A stretch of 64,000 nt of DNA. Source: Megascapheus bottae (Eukaryota > Chordata > Mammalia > Rodentia > Geomyidae). This document shows, piece by piece, positions 1-10,928 of the stretch (position 1 is the first letter of the stretch; each line of letters opens with the position of its first letter). The DNA lies in the NCBI GenBank assembly GCA_024803745.1, contig JANJXV010000020.1:19942777-20006776 (forward strand), in the 5' to 3' direction. A model generated the notes under the pieces. The model was not told the DNA's origin and did not search any database. It saw only the letters and a list, made by a program, of their open reading frames with translations. Position numbers and translations under genes: made by a program.

Positions 1-150
1 GCTCTATTAGATACAGTGTTGATTTGAGGGAGTGTTTATAAAATTCAAGCTACAGATCCGTCATCATTAATTGTACCTGGATATATGTCCACATAGAGAT
101 GTGCATACTAAAGTTTTCTTAATGATCATTTATACAAGGCTATAGCAAAT

Positions 151-151
<1 letters not shown>

Positions 152-192
<41 letters not shown>
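152..192. repeat. (CA)n microsatellite
   Basis: Uninterrupted CA dinucleotide run of about 20 units. No SINE body is recognisable directly upstream, so its origin is unclear, unlike several other CA runs in this window. Confidence 0.97.
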
Positions 193-193
<1 letters not shown>

Positions 194-431
194 ACATACA
201 TACAAGCAATTTTTAAATTTCTTTCTTAAAATCCTTGGGAGGAGGGAAACACACCAGAGGGTTACAATTTACTCACTATGGGTATGAATTATTTTCTGTC
301 AGCCAAAGTTTAACTGTAACATAAATGGCTAAAAAAATCAACATTTGTTTTTCAGTGGCATTAGGAAGTGATCTAGGAAGTTATAGCACAAGAAAGTTAT
401 TAGCTGATTTCAATCTGAATTATAAAGTTCA

Positions 432-460
432 AATATATATATATATATACATATATATGT
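432..460. repeat. AT-rich alternating (TA)n low-complexity tract
   Basis: Alternating TA run ending in a TACATATATATG motif. It is self-complementary and can form a hairpin or unwind easily. No gene or element is attached to it. Confidence 0.8.
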
Positions 461-699
461 TTATATGGTTCTTTGAAGGTATTTTTTTAAAATTTTGATT
501 TAGTTTCTTGAAGTTTAGAAAAGTGAATACTGGAAAAGGAGTTGCCTTGAAGGTAGTAAAGAGCATACTAGGCCAGTTTCCTCAGCATGGTTCCAGTGGA
601 GAATAATAGCAATTAGATTCCACTATTTAACATGTAGCTAAAGTCAACTTGGCAGCTCAGATTCTTCCTTTGGAGTGTCTGTGTATGGCATCTCTATAA

Positions 700-905
700 T
701 AGGAATGGAGATTTTGGAGTCAGGGCAACCCCACGTGCTGACTCCATTAACCTCTCTGAACCTTATTTCCTCTATTGTGAGAGAGGTAATAATAAGTCCT
801 ATGTTGTTGAGTTGTTGGGAAGTTAAAAATGCATACAATACGGTTATCAGAGGAACTGGCATATGATAATTGTTCAGTTAAAGTTGCTGTGATTATTACT
901 ATTCA
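700..905 (+). mobile_element. MIR-type ancient SINE fragment
   Basis: The stretch follows the MIR consensus order: TTAACCTCTCTGAACC, then a T-rich 'tttcctc' block, then a GTAATAATA block, GTTGTTG, and AACTGGCATATGATAAT near the 3' side (compare the MIR 'gtgcctggcacatagtaa' region). It is strongly diverged, as expected of a mammal-wide old tRNA-derived SINE. The two overlapping short open frames here (about 644-866) have no coding meaning. Identification is by motif order only; exact ends are uncertain. Confidence 0.7.
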
Positions 906-1257
906 GCAGAAGCAAGGTCCCGAACAATGAGAAGTACTACTTAATAAGTTCTGAAAAGTTTAAAACAAATCTGAAAAATTGTGTTGTGACTTTCTTTTAA
1001 AATATTAATTATAGTTGTCCTCAATCTGTAATGAAAAAGGTGCTAAGCACTAAAGAAGCAAAGCGCAGTCATGTGAAGTATCCTCTTTTACAGACCTTCA
1101 CAAAAGGTACAAAATTAGGGTTGTCAGAAGTCATCTGAACAATATTGAAGCAAAATAATGCTATTCTTAATTTTTCCAAATAAGTTTTGTAACTTAAAGG
1201 TAGCAAGTCTAAAGTATCAGTCAATATTCTTGAGAAACATAGTAATAAGCCAAAACA

Positions 1258-1258
<1 letters not shown>

Positions 1259-1310
<52 letters not shown>
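1259..1310. repeat. (CA)n microsatellite
   Basis: Pure CA run of about 26 units. It creates artificial open frames of alternating His-Thr or Cys-Val on the two strands; these are not genes. Confidence 0.97.
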
Positions 1311-1312
<2 letters not shown>

Positions 1313-1423
1313 TTATCTATATGGTAAGCACTCACTAATTTTCTTTGAAAAGTATTTAGAAATTACCACTGAGTCTTTTCTGCTGGATTGAATGTCATGG
1401 GAGCAGGGATTATTTTGGTTTTA

Positions 1424-1520
1424 GATATATTTCTTTATTATCTTTATGCCATTGTACAAGAGTTGTCATTCAACAAAGTAGTTTATGAGTACAATGTACC
1501 TTGATCAAAATTATTCCATT
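1424..1520 (-). mobile_element. Short L1 3'-end fragment (older subfamily)
   Basis: A TTTATTAT stretch is followed by GTCATTCAACAAAGTAG and TTTATGAGTACAATGTACC. The same phrase, diverged, recurs at about 50465 and 50615, where it sits at the 3' ends of minus-strand L1 remnants. Read on the minus strand this would be the terminal 3' UTR and tail of a severely 5'-truncated L1. The assignment rests on this internal match alone. Confidence 0.45.
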
Positions 1521-2006
1521 TTACATGTTCATTTTAAACTAGCATACAACTTAAGAAAGAATAACTATTCGATATAATAATAATGATAAATGAGCAAATG
1601 AGTGAACTTTTATTTCACTTGGAGATAGAATTAAAGTTAAAAAAGTTGTGGATCATTTAATTTTTCTATAATTCACCAGTAAACAATTTGCCAGCAGCCT
1701 TTGAATTTCTTTTGCTGAACAAAATCAGTAATAGGCAGTGCTGAATCTCATCCAAGACCTCCTACATGTGACAAACCAGTTATATTTACATACTTATACT
1801 TAATGTTATTTTTTAACTGCACATTTCATTCTATAGACAGTGGTGAATAAGGATCAATTTAATGAGAGAGCATTTGCACACATAACTGAAAATCTAAATG
1901 TTAATTTGTTTCTCTCACTTAGAAAATGAAACCAGTACTTAGCTGAACAGTACTCTCCAAGACTATAAAACAAATGGTATCACCTCTGTGATTTAACATG
2001 CATTTT

Positions 2007-2262
2007 GTGTGTGGGGGGTGTGGTGCCCACTCACATTCTCAGCTCTGGGACTTGAACAGAAGGCCTTAGAGTTTTTTTCTGAACTTATTTGCTCAAGGCT
2101 AGTGCTCTACCACTTGAATCAGGTTCCATTTCTGGCTTTTTTTTTTTTTGACGATTACTTGATGATAAGAGTGTCACAGTCTTTTCTACTCATCTCTCTG
2201 TGAGCCAGTCTCCTCCGATTTCAGCCTCCTGAAGAGTTAGGATTGCAGAATGAGGCTTTGGG
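2007..2262 (-). mobile_element. B1-like/Geo dimeric SINE, old copy
   Basis: Read on the minus strand, a B1-like left half (reverse complement of CAGCCTCCTGAAGAGTTAGG at about 2223) is followed by a tRNA-like right half containing the complement of GGCTAGTGCTCTACCACTTG. An internal T-run interrupts the joint. The 3' tail side faces the G/T-rich sequence at 2005-2020. Diverged and not transcribed in any way I can infer. Confidence 0.75.
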
Positions 2263-2785
2263 GCCCTTGATAGGCTAAGAGTGGGTCCCTTAATGTGGAA
2301 GCTATAAAGGTCTGCTATTCTTTTCCTTAGGGAGGAGGAGAAAATGGACTATGAATAGGGCACAGTGACTTGAAGAATCAGGTAGAGAAACTTTGCACAC
2401 AAACATCTGAATACTTTGATCTTTTCACTGTAGTAACATACATTGCTGATAAGCATGGAGTAAAACTCAGCTGGACAGCACAGTTACAGTGAAAGAACAG
2501 TGCCCAATTTGACTAGAACTATGTGTTATATTCTGATTATTTAACTTGACAAATTAATCACTTATTCAATTATAGTTGTCTTTCTCTTTATTACCTTTTA
2601 AGGAAAACATAACTCTCACAGTCAATAGTTTAAATTGAGTATGTGGTATACAGTATTTATATTGTATTTCTGAAGAAACATAGAAGTCTCTACACTCAGT
2701 TTTTCAAAGAAATTATCCATAATAGTTATCACTAATTTGAAGACAATGTGTGGAAAGCAATGAGTGTTATGGTGTGTAATGCTAT

Positions 2786-2788
<3 letters not shown>
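2263..2788. other. Unassigned AT-rich sequence
   Basis: No exon, RNA gene or recognisable repeat seen in this interval. Confidence 0.5.

Positions 2789-2827
<39 letters not shown>
2789..2827. repeat. (AC)n microsatellite
   Basis: Pure AC run of about 19 units. No SINE recognised next to it. Confidence 0.97.
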
Positions 2828-2829
<2 letters not shown>

Positions 2830-3199
2830 CACGATTCAACACAGTCCAGTTCTATGAAATGCATTAATGAAAACAAATGCAATGGCCATAATTTTCTCCC
2901 AAATCCCTGAGGTTCTGAAGTGGTTTTCTTTGAAGCATTAGAAAATGTTATAAATACTGAAACATATTAACCTTCTCTCTTGTGCTAGACTAAACCTTTT
3001 ATAGTCTAAGCTGGGCATTTGTATCTAATTTTGATTTCAAATGGTCCTTTCAGTTTTAGGTTATTTGCCATGATGCTTGAGAACATTTTAACTATAACAT
3101 TTTAACTACTGGGAACTATAGTTTCTGGCCCCTGCCTTGAATGAGTCCACAATTTCCACAAAGTATCAGTCTGTACATGAGAAGAGTATGTCAAAAGCA

Positions 3200-3393
3200 C
3201 ACACATAATTCTAGCTATTCAGGAGGCTGAGATCTGAGGATGAAGATTCAAAGCTGGCCCGGGTACTCAAGTCGGTGAGGCTCTTTGTCCAATTAACCAC
3301 CAGAAAACCGAAAGTGGCATGTGGCTCAAGGCCTAGGGTAGTCTTGAGCTGAAGAACTCAGAGACAACACCAGGGTGGGAGGGGGGGGAAGAG

Positions 3394-3396
<3 letters not shown>
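3200..3396 (+). mobile_element. B1-like/Geo dimeric SINE
   Basis: Left half has the 7SL/B1-type phrases TTCTAGCTATTCAGGAGGCT and GAGATCTGAGGATGAAGATT, then an AAAGCTGGCCCGGG block. The linker is CAATTAACCACCAGAAAACC. The right half begins GAAAGTGGCATGTGGCTCAA and runs through TTGAGCTGAAGAACTCAGAG. The usual A-rich 3' tail is missing; a GA microsatellite follows instead. Confidence 0.85.

Positions 3397-3463
<67 letters not shown>
3397..3463 (+). repeat. (GA)n microsatellite at the SINE 3' end
   Basis: Long GA run (more than 30 units) with a G-rich lead-in. It directly continues the 3' end of the plus-strand SINE at 3200-3396, which suggests that the purine-rich SINE tail seeded it. Confidence 0.95.
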
Positions 3464-3467
<4 letters not shown>

Positions 3468-3874
3468 CGTGAAAAGTGTACATCAAGTAATTAGGTGTTT
3501 TCTTTGTTTGCTCTCCCTATAACTAGACCTCAAGATATTTTTGATCATTTATTCTGCATCGATATGATTCAGATTCTTCTGTCTTTCATCTGGCATGTAT
3601 TTTCATTTTGTTGATATTTAAATCTTCAACAGATATTACATTCTTAGATATACACGGACTTTTTAAAAAGTCATAGACTTCACTCTAAGCAGTTGTTATT
3701 AGGATTTGTGAAGGAACTCTAATTTATGTGATATATAAACATACTGGCAAAGTTTGTCTATGCTTTGTGCTGTGTATTTACAATTATATAAATGTGACAT
3801 AACTCCTTGGCATTTAAGGATGGCTTATATATGCTTCCACAAGAAAATATATAAGAGCATGATTTTTGTTAGCT

Positions 3875-3990
3875 TTGTTTTTTGAGGCAGGGTCTACCAA
3901 AATAGGCCTTCCTGGATCTGAACACATACAATTCGTATCTCCCAGCTTCCAAAGTACTGAGAGTACAGACATATACCATACGTCCAGCAA
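3875..3990 (-). mobile_element. B1-like (7SL-derived) SINE monomer
   Basis: The plus strand reads TTTTTTGAGGCAGGGTCT, then GGATCTGAACACATACAA, then CTCCCAGCTTCCAAAGTACT and GAGTACAGACATATACCATA. This is the order of a minus-strand rodent B1. It is a monomer without the Geo right half and is clearly diverged. The 135-codon plus frame that overlaps it (3866-4273) is not a gene. Confidence 0.7.
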
Positions 3991-5904
3991 AAACATACTC
4001 AACTATGAAAAACAAAGTTTTTATGTTGCTCATTGTAACAAAGCAAAACAAAATAACAAGATTTTAAAAAAATTGATTTGTGACTGGGGACATTTTCACA
4101 AGTTTGGGAGAAGCGTTGGAAACAGAACTATAAGGGTTAGTCTCCTTGTGTTTTTCATATATGAATACCAAGTAGATAGTGGTGAAAGTAGTATTGAAGA
4201 CTTCTCCTATTTCAATTTTACTTTACTTGTGACTGATAAAATTTTAGCATATGAATTCATTATTGACATATAATATAAAGTTTACAATTTTACTTAAGTA
4301 TAAATGTGTACCTAAAATATCTAAAATTTTACATTAACACAACCTGTGCAGCTACAGAGATTCAATTATCAGAACTTTCCTTTTTCTATCCATAAAAAAC
4401 CCTAGTAATACTTATTCCTCTCTTTATGCCCAGCCCAGACTATAAAAGTTTTAGGCAAGCACAAGTTGAATTTGCAAATGGTTTATTATGTGCCTCACTT
4501 ACTCATTGTTAGAAAAATGTCCTGAGTGTATATGGTATGCCAGGGACAAATAGTCATTTGTCCACTGATTTTTGTAGATCAGATCAGTGGATAAAGTAAT
4601 GTTGACTGGGACTTACATTCTTGCGAGAGAAAAGAACTGTGACATTTTCCCTTCCATGGCCTGATAAAGAAGATTGGCAAACATCAAAAAGAGAAATGGA
4701 ACAATGTGTTATAAAAAATTTGTAAAATACTTGTGTGTTGTGGTATTTTTTGTGGCTGAGGCAAAGAAGATTAATCTCCTTTGGAGCCATTAGAAAGGCT
4801 TTATAGGTTTATGACATTTGACATATGGCTCCCAAATACTGGTTACTTTTCAGGTTGATGGGACTAGTAGAGATTAGGCAGGGGAGAGGTAGCATAGAGT
4901 GGGCCTTTACAGATGTAAGACAAAATATGTGAAGTCAACTCGATTTTTCGATCGCTAATGCATATTTATTTATAAAAGTTGAGTCAATGTGGAGGAATTA
5001 GATAAGAATCTATTTATAATTAGAGCAAAATTGTGCTAAAGGAGATACATTGTATTGTTGAATTAATCACTATTGAATTGTTAAGCTACACCATTTTCAC
5101 TAAAATTTTAACTAGCCTTTATATCCAATATGATTTTACTTTTTGATTTACACTTTAGTATATCTCTTCCCATTAATAAATATACACTGATGGTTTTACC
5201 TACTCACTAAGGTTTTTATTAAGAGGGAAATAAGCAAATTGCATTATGCTGGTCATATTGATTTTATTTCTCTGCTATCATTATGCTAAAGAATGTATTG
5301 ACTGTGTTAGTTAGCTATAACTCATAACCATTATCACTTGATGATCCCTTTTAGGGTAAGAAAATAGGGACAGCTATCAAAATGTCCTTTAATAAAATCA
5401 TGTAGGCCTAATAGATACTTCCTTTGCCTTAGTATAGTTTATTCCATAGAACAGACTAATAATCTAGAGCAGAGCTAATCATCTTCTAGGCTTCTGCCAT
5501 AATAAAATAGAACAAAGAATAAAAAGCAAATGTAGAATAAAGCAGAGAAATACATAATTGATGCTTTGTCTTGGGAGGAGCATATGAAAATATAACAAAA
5601 GAAAGACACAAAGGTTTTCTTCAATGTGTAGGTAATTACCTTTATTAATTATGCAGCCAGAAAGATAGGAAGTGTGTTGTCTTCAGACTAGGTCAGTAGC
5701 TTTTCTGTTCCCACCCCCTGCTGTCTTTAAAACATAAGAAATAAGACTTTGTTACTACATTTCATTGAATGTACAATTGTTTAAAGGATTCTGGTTTCCT
5801 CCATAGTTAGGTAAGGATGACAATGATTAATTATTGATCATAATTTATTTCTGTTTTTACAATTTTTATGCACTAAGTACTTTGTTTTTGTTTTTTTTAT
5901 CGAA
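3991..5904. other. Unassigned AT-rich non-coding sequence
   Basis: No exon, RNA gene or repeat family recognised. Short open frames here show no known domain. Confidence 0.5.
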
Positions 5905-6035
5905 TATGCACAACTTCATTGAGTATTAATGACCCCATTTTACACATGAGTAAACGCAGGCTCAGCAATATTAAATAATTTACCAAGATCAAATAGCTAA
6001 TAAGTACCAAAGCTGATATTAAATTAAGCAAAGTT
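5905..6035 (+). mobile_element. MIR fragment with conserved core
   Basis: Good match to the MIR core in order: GACCCCATTTTACACATGAG, TAAACGCAGGCTCAGCAATA, TTAAATAATTTACCAAGATC, AAATAGCTAATAAGTACCAAAG. This corresponds to the 'ccattttacagatgaggaaactgaggctcag' core of this mammal-wide SINE. Old and single. Confidence 0.85.
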
Positions 6036-6133
6036 TGCCATGAACTTAAAACCTGTATTGTCACTACTAAATAATATGTAATATGAATTTGACATTTGAA
6101 ATACTGTTTTAAGTTGCTACTCTTCAGATTGTC

Positions 6134-6203
6134 CATATATACATGTATATATATGGTGGTATAGATACAGATTTAGATATAGATAGATATAGACAGATAT
6201 ATA
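6134..6203. repeat. Imperfect TA/GATA low-complexity tract
   Basis: Alternating TA with ATAGATAGATATAGACAGATA units. Simple sequence only. Confidence 0.75.
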
Positions 6204-6934
6204 TCATACCTGAGCCAGAATTAAAATGATCCAACTGATTTTCAAAATATACTTAGCTTATAAATTTTAAAAACCATACTTTGAAATTTTCACAGTTTTC
6301 ATATTTATCAATGTTAGATAAGTTTTGTGCATTTAATATCTTAACATATACTTTTAAAATATATAAAGCATGTTGTTCTTAATTGTTATCATTGGTTTTA
6401 ATTCTGTGACATGATATTATTTTGGTTGCCTTAAGCCTTATTACTAAATGTTATGAACTATGATATAAATGATTATCTGCCCTGATTCTCCATAATATCT
6501 CATGGGCAAGCCATTAAGTTTGTTAAAGAAATTATCTTGAAATCACTCATTTATTTTTTATTTTGCTCATTTAAATTTCTATACAGGATAAATAAGTATT
6601 GGGAGTAGAAATATGTCTATGAACATTATTGTATATTTCTTGTTAAATTAAAATGGACAATTTTTCTATATTTTTAAGACCATTTATCTTATCATTTATT
6701 TAGTTTTTAAATTTTCATCAACAGGGCCATAGAATGAACAGATTCAAGCTTCCCTAATAGCCTTTCTCAGTTTCCTACCAACAGCTGAATGAGAGTGATG
6801 ATTCTTCTTGCTCTGAATTAAATTATTTTAGCTAATATTCTTTCATTTCTTCTCTGTTTCTTTTCTAAAAGAAGTAGCAGCTTATAACTTATAACTTGTA
6901 ATTATAGCTTATATTTATAACTCTAGCTGCTCAC
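6204..6934. other. Unassigned AT-rich sequence
   Basis: Very AT-rich. No exon, RNA gene or repeat family recognised. Confidence 0.5.
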
Positions 6935-7098
6935 AAGGATAAAAAAATCTGAAGATCAAGGTTTGAATAGCCAGCTTGAGCAAGAAAAGTACAAAACTCT
7001 TAGTTCCAATTGAGCTGGAAAGGAAGGTATGACTCAAATAGTAGACTGCTAGACTTGAGAAAAAATGAAAATAAAATCTCAAGGACAGCATTTTAGAA
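6935..7098 (+). mobile_element. B1-like/Geo SINE, old and diverged
   Basis: Phrases in order: GAAGATCAAGGTTTGAATAG (compare 'gatcacggttcaaag'), CCAGCTTGAGCAAGAAAAGT, CTCTTAGTTCCAATTGAGCT, GGTATGACTCAAATAGTAGA and CTGCTAGACTTGAG. The order matches younger copies, but with many substitutions. The small minus-strand L1 3' end lies just downstream. Confidence 0.6.
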
Positions 7099-7114
7099 CA
7101 AAATAACATTTCAT

Positions 7115-7195
7115 CCTATTTTTTCATATATTTTTATTGTAATTAATAGAAGGGTTACATGATATTTGCCAGATAGAAGGTGCATTAATTCACAT
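7115..7195 (-). mobile_element. L1 3'-terminal fragment, severely 5'-truncated
   Basis: TTTTTATTGTAATTAATAGA, AGGGTTACATGATATTTGCC and AGATAGAAGGTGCATTAATT match the terminal 3' UTR of the L1 at 10929 almost exactly, about 80 bp in length. The subfamily is therefore the same and fairly young. Sequence after about 7195 no longer matches L1. Confidence 0.85.
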
Positions 7196-7560
7196 TTTTA
7201 TCATCTATTTCAAGCTGGGTGAGAAGAAAGGTCCCAGTAAGTGTGGCTGGCAATAATATGTAGACCATCTAAGAACAAAATTTCACTGGAGAGCCTTTGA
7301 GTGAAAGCCAAACTCCAAGAGAAGGAGGCAGGCATCGTGTTCAGCTGTAGGACCTTGCTGAACTGCAAAGGTCTACAATACATCCAACCAAAGAAGCCTG
7401 AGCCAAGGCAAATGGCAGGAAAATCCAAATCACATTTGAAACACACCACGGTTAGAGATCTGAAAATGCTCAATAGCAAACCCTCCCCACAGCCTACAAA
7501 ACACTAAGCGATTTGTCCTTTGGCTAATCTCTGAGTTTCTGTATCACTCGCCTGATCTAC
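7196..7560. other. Unidentified, relatively GC-richer block
   Basis: Less AT-rich than its surroundings and free of recognised SINE or L1 sequence. Both strands carry modest open frames (plus 7301-7507, minus 7210-7479), and I recognise neither protein. It could be an old processed pseudogene, a fragment of an unknown repeat, or ordinary unique DNA. No function is claimed. Confidence 0.4.
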
Positions 7561-8095
7561 TGAAGTCCAGCTTCTCAATGACACCCCTGCATTCCCTTAT
7601 CCACTCTTCATTGGAATCACTCTTTCTCCTTATTTTATTTTTGAGACAGTCTGTTATGCATATTCTTTTATTATCTTAGAAAGCATCACTGTGCCCATTT
7701 TATTTCAATATTCCAATACTGTGTCTTACATTATTCTGAATTATTTTTAATAAGTGCTATTGCCATTTTATAAATGATGAGGGCTATGGCCTAAACAAAC
7801 TGTAATAATTTAAAGATATATAGTCAACCTTAAAGAATGAAGACATTGAAAAATGGTCTGAGAGCCAGGGTCCCTGGCTGAAGAGTTACATCAGGATTTA
7901 TTTGGGTCTGCAACAGGGCTCACACAGTGCCAGATTTGGATGCTCAGGATGTTCAGGAGATATTTGGAGGATCAGAGAGATAGAATGCAGGAGCTGAAGA
8001 CTGCATTATGATGTGAAAACTGTGATACTTGAGGTTCAAATTTTTGTACAGTTTTATTATTGCTGAGTCCTGGAATTCAAGAATAAAGCAGGGAA
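7561..8095. other. Unassigned sequence
   Basis: No exon, RNA gene or repeat family recognised. Confidence 0.5.
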
Positions 8096-8109
8096 TGGAC
8101 AAAAGAAGC

Positions 8110-8302
8110 AGGCCAATACCAGGACACATCTGTCATCCTGGCTATCCAAGAGCCTGTTATTTAAAGCCAGGTGAGTCCATAACATGTCTATCTCCAGTTA
8201 CCAACCAAAAAGCTGCCAGTGGAGCTGTGGTTCAAGTGATTAAAAAAAAAAGAAGAGCTCAGAGACAGCAGGCCCAGGATTCAGTTCACACTCCAGCAGT
8301 AT
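8110..8302 (+). mobile_element. B1-like/Geo dimeric SINE
   Basis: Left half with CATCTGTCATCCTGGCTATC and AAGCCAGGTGAGTCC; linker TCTATCTCCAGTTACCAACC; right half GCCAGTGGAGCTGTGGTTCA and AAGAGCTCAGAGACAGCAGG. An A-run interrupts the right half. The tail passes straight into an AC microsatellite. The 112-codon frame across it (8029-8367) is not a gene. Confidence 0.75.
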
Positions 8303-8306
8303 CACA

Positions 8307-8341
<35 letters not shown>
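8303..8341 (+). repeat. (AC)n microsatellite at the SINE 3' end
   Basis: AC run with one CATAC interruption, continuing the 3' tail of the plus-strand SINE just before it. Confidence 0.95.
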
Positions 8342-8344
<3 letters not shown>

Positions 8345-9028
8345 TTGCAAAATTAAATATGTGCTGAAATTCAATCAGATTTTGAGACACAGATTTCAGG
8401 AAATAAATTATAGTCTAATAAAATATAATGCTAAAAAAATCTTAGGGACAGTAATTAAGCATTGAAGTCAAGCTCCAGGACCAACAGAAAAATAACAACA
8501 AACAAACAAAAAAAGCAGCAATTTTACTTCCCTCCTGAAGTCTCATAGAAATATTTCTTCCTGACATGCCTTATTTTCAAATGTATGGAAAGATACGTGC
8601 CCATATATCTGTATATCCTTATCTCCAAGACCCTCCACAATCTCACACAGAAATCATCATATGGGGAGTAGCATACCTCCTCACCTCTGTGCTACCACTA
8701 ATGAAGGGCTCTCTTCGTTTTCCTTTATTTGGAAAAGGAAAATTTAATTTTCTCTAAAGACCTTTGTTTATGAAAACTATGTATTTAAACTCTCCCATCT
8801 GATAGAGTACTTTTGAGTAAACATAAATCCTCCAGGCAGTGAAGGTTCTACAGAATGTAAAGGGGTTCTTACCCCTATTTTAAATATAAAACCATGTTGC
8901 TCTGCAATTTATATAATACCCAATGCTATTTTAAATTTTATTGTCCTATTATCAATTCTTATTAGAAGAAGTTATTAAACTTTTGTCTTACTATTATACC
9001 GATAGTGAATATATATATTTTTGTCTGC

Positions 9029-9030
<2 letters not shown>
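8342..9030. other. Unassigned AT-rich sequence
   Basis: No exon, RNA gene or repeat family recognised. Confidence 0.5.
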
Positions 9031-9070
<40 letters not shown>

Positions 9071-9072
9071 TA
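9031..9072 (-). repeat. (GT)n microsatellite at a SINE 3' end
   Basis: GT run directly at the tail side of a minus-strand SINE. On the SINE strand it reads (CA)n, in the same polarity as the run at 8303. Confidence 0.95.
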
Positions 9073-9080
9073 CATGCATA

Positions 9081-9304
9081 CACCGATACTGAGGCTTGAA
9101 CTCAGAGCAGGGTACTGTCCTTTAGTTTTATCACACAAGTCTAATGCACTACACCACTGGAGCTATAGCTCCACTTCTGGCTCTTTGGTGACCAGTTGCA
9201 TGTAAGAGTCTCACTTTCTGGCTAGGGCTGTATTCCAACTATAATCCTCAGATCTCCGTCTCCTGTATAGCTAGGATTATCAGTGTGAGCCACCAGTGCC
9301 CGAT
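9081..9304 (-). mobile_element. B1-like/Geo dimeric SINE
   Basis: The plus strand shows the complement of the right half (GAGGCTTGAACTCAGAGCAG, CACTACACCACTGGAGCTAT) and then of the B1-like left half (AATCCTCAGATCTCCGTCTC, TAGCTAGGATTATCAGTGTG, AGCCACCAGTGCCC). Essentially full length. Its 3' side is the GT run at 9031-9072. Confidence 0.85.
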
Positions 9305-10928
9305 TGAATTTACTTACAATCTTAACATATGAAAATACACAGGACAGGCACAAAACTTAGGGGGTAAAAATCACTGCCTTGCAATATCTAGTTAACTTCT
9401 CTTTTCCAACTCTCAGTAATTTTCAAAGAGCTTAGATTTTTAAAAATCATAATCAGCAGAATGCCTGTATGGCATTTCCATATTGCTTTCTAACATCTTG
9501 AGTCTATTAATAGGAAAATTCAATTTGTGCTATTCAACCAGAGGCAAAAGGAGTGGGGAATTAACTTGACACATACGTTTAATGCTTTATAGTGTTTCTT
9601 AGTTTGCACGAGATCCACAATGTGGCAACCTTGAATAAACACACAGACCTTCAATGTCACTTCCAATTACCATATTACTGAAAATAGCTGTAACTTACTA
9701 AAAAGCCAGCCATGATTCATTATCTTCTTGGTTTTCTCTGAGAAGGCATTCATCAATGATGCATAGGAACTGGCATGTTTGAAAATTCTGTACTTTTCAT
9801 TCTGGGCTTGAATCTTGATTTCCAGTTTGCTTAGGAAAAGGATGTTTAGCCATGTTAATATGTTCAACAGAGTTCTTTTCTTCAGGCTCTGAGGAAATCC
9901 CAAGAAATGAGCAAAGCTATTTTTCCTTCAGGTGTTTTCTTGTTCCTACTCAAACTCACCAGTGATGGGTGCAATAGGAAACACATTATCAAACAAGGAA
10001 TCCACAGTAACAGTTTTTCATCAGCTCTGTTTCTTAGAGTATTTTTTCTCTGATTTACAGTATGCATCAGAAAATAAGAAGCCATAAAATTTGCAGATGC
10101 TTACATTCAACTGTCATCTTTTCTAATGAACAATGACCTAAAAATACAGCGTAAAATTAGAATAACTCTGTTAATTGTCAAACTGGAACACTTTTATAAG
10201 TGAAATGCATCACTACTGATAATTATACTACTAAAAACCACATGTTACTGCAGTCTAATTCCAGTATCATCATCCTGCCCATGATCTATGAAATAAAATC
10301 ATTTGGTATGATTGTTTACAAACACAAGCTTCTAAAGTCTTTCTTTAGACTGATGGCTTGGTAATCTGCATGTTCACAAGCTCTCCTTGGTGATGCCTAA
10401 ATGTATTACACAGAGCATACCTGTACATTGCACATGGATTACCATGGCCTGGATAAACTCCTAAAGAACGTTGTACCTGTAACTCTTGCAACAATGCCAC
10501 AAGAACATAGACAGATATATAAAGAGTTCAGATATAAGAAATCTTATAAATACTTGAGTACTTGATTAACCAAAAAAGGTTTATTTAATTTTTCAAACAA
10601 TAAATTGAACATTTTACAAAGTAACACCATGGGAAACAATCCTAACTGAATTGGTGGCATTTGGTTAGTTCTTCAAACCAGAGTTTAGTAGGTAAGAATG
10701 TGCCAAAGAACAAGAGTGGTGTCACTTGGAAATCATAAAAATTATCACTCATGCAACCTTCCTGTGTAAGGATCTGAAAGATGATTAAATTTGAAAATTA
10801 GCGTGGGACTAAATGACAAAGATCAGCAGACTCAAAGAATGGGTTGAACCCTTTGCCCTCCATTATCTTCTCATACCTAGAAATTTGCCTTGCTGGACTA
10901 ATTTCAACATGCATATTCCTGAAATTCT
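9305..10928. other. Unassigned AT-rich sequence
   Basis: No exon, RNA gene or repeat family recognised. Short minus frames at 9667-9903, 9882-10085 and 10798-10995 resemble nothing I know. Confidence 0.5.

Noticed and set aside
3866..4273. 135-codon plus-strand frame
   Set aside because: Begins inside a minus-strand B1 monomer and continues into AT-rich unique DNA without any motif.
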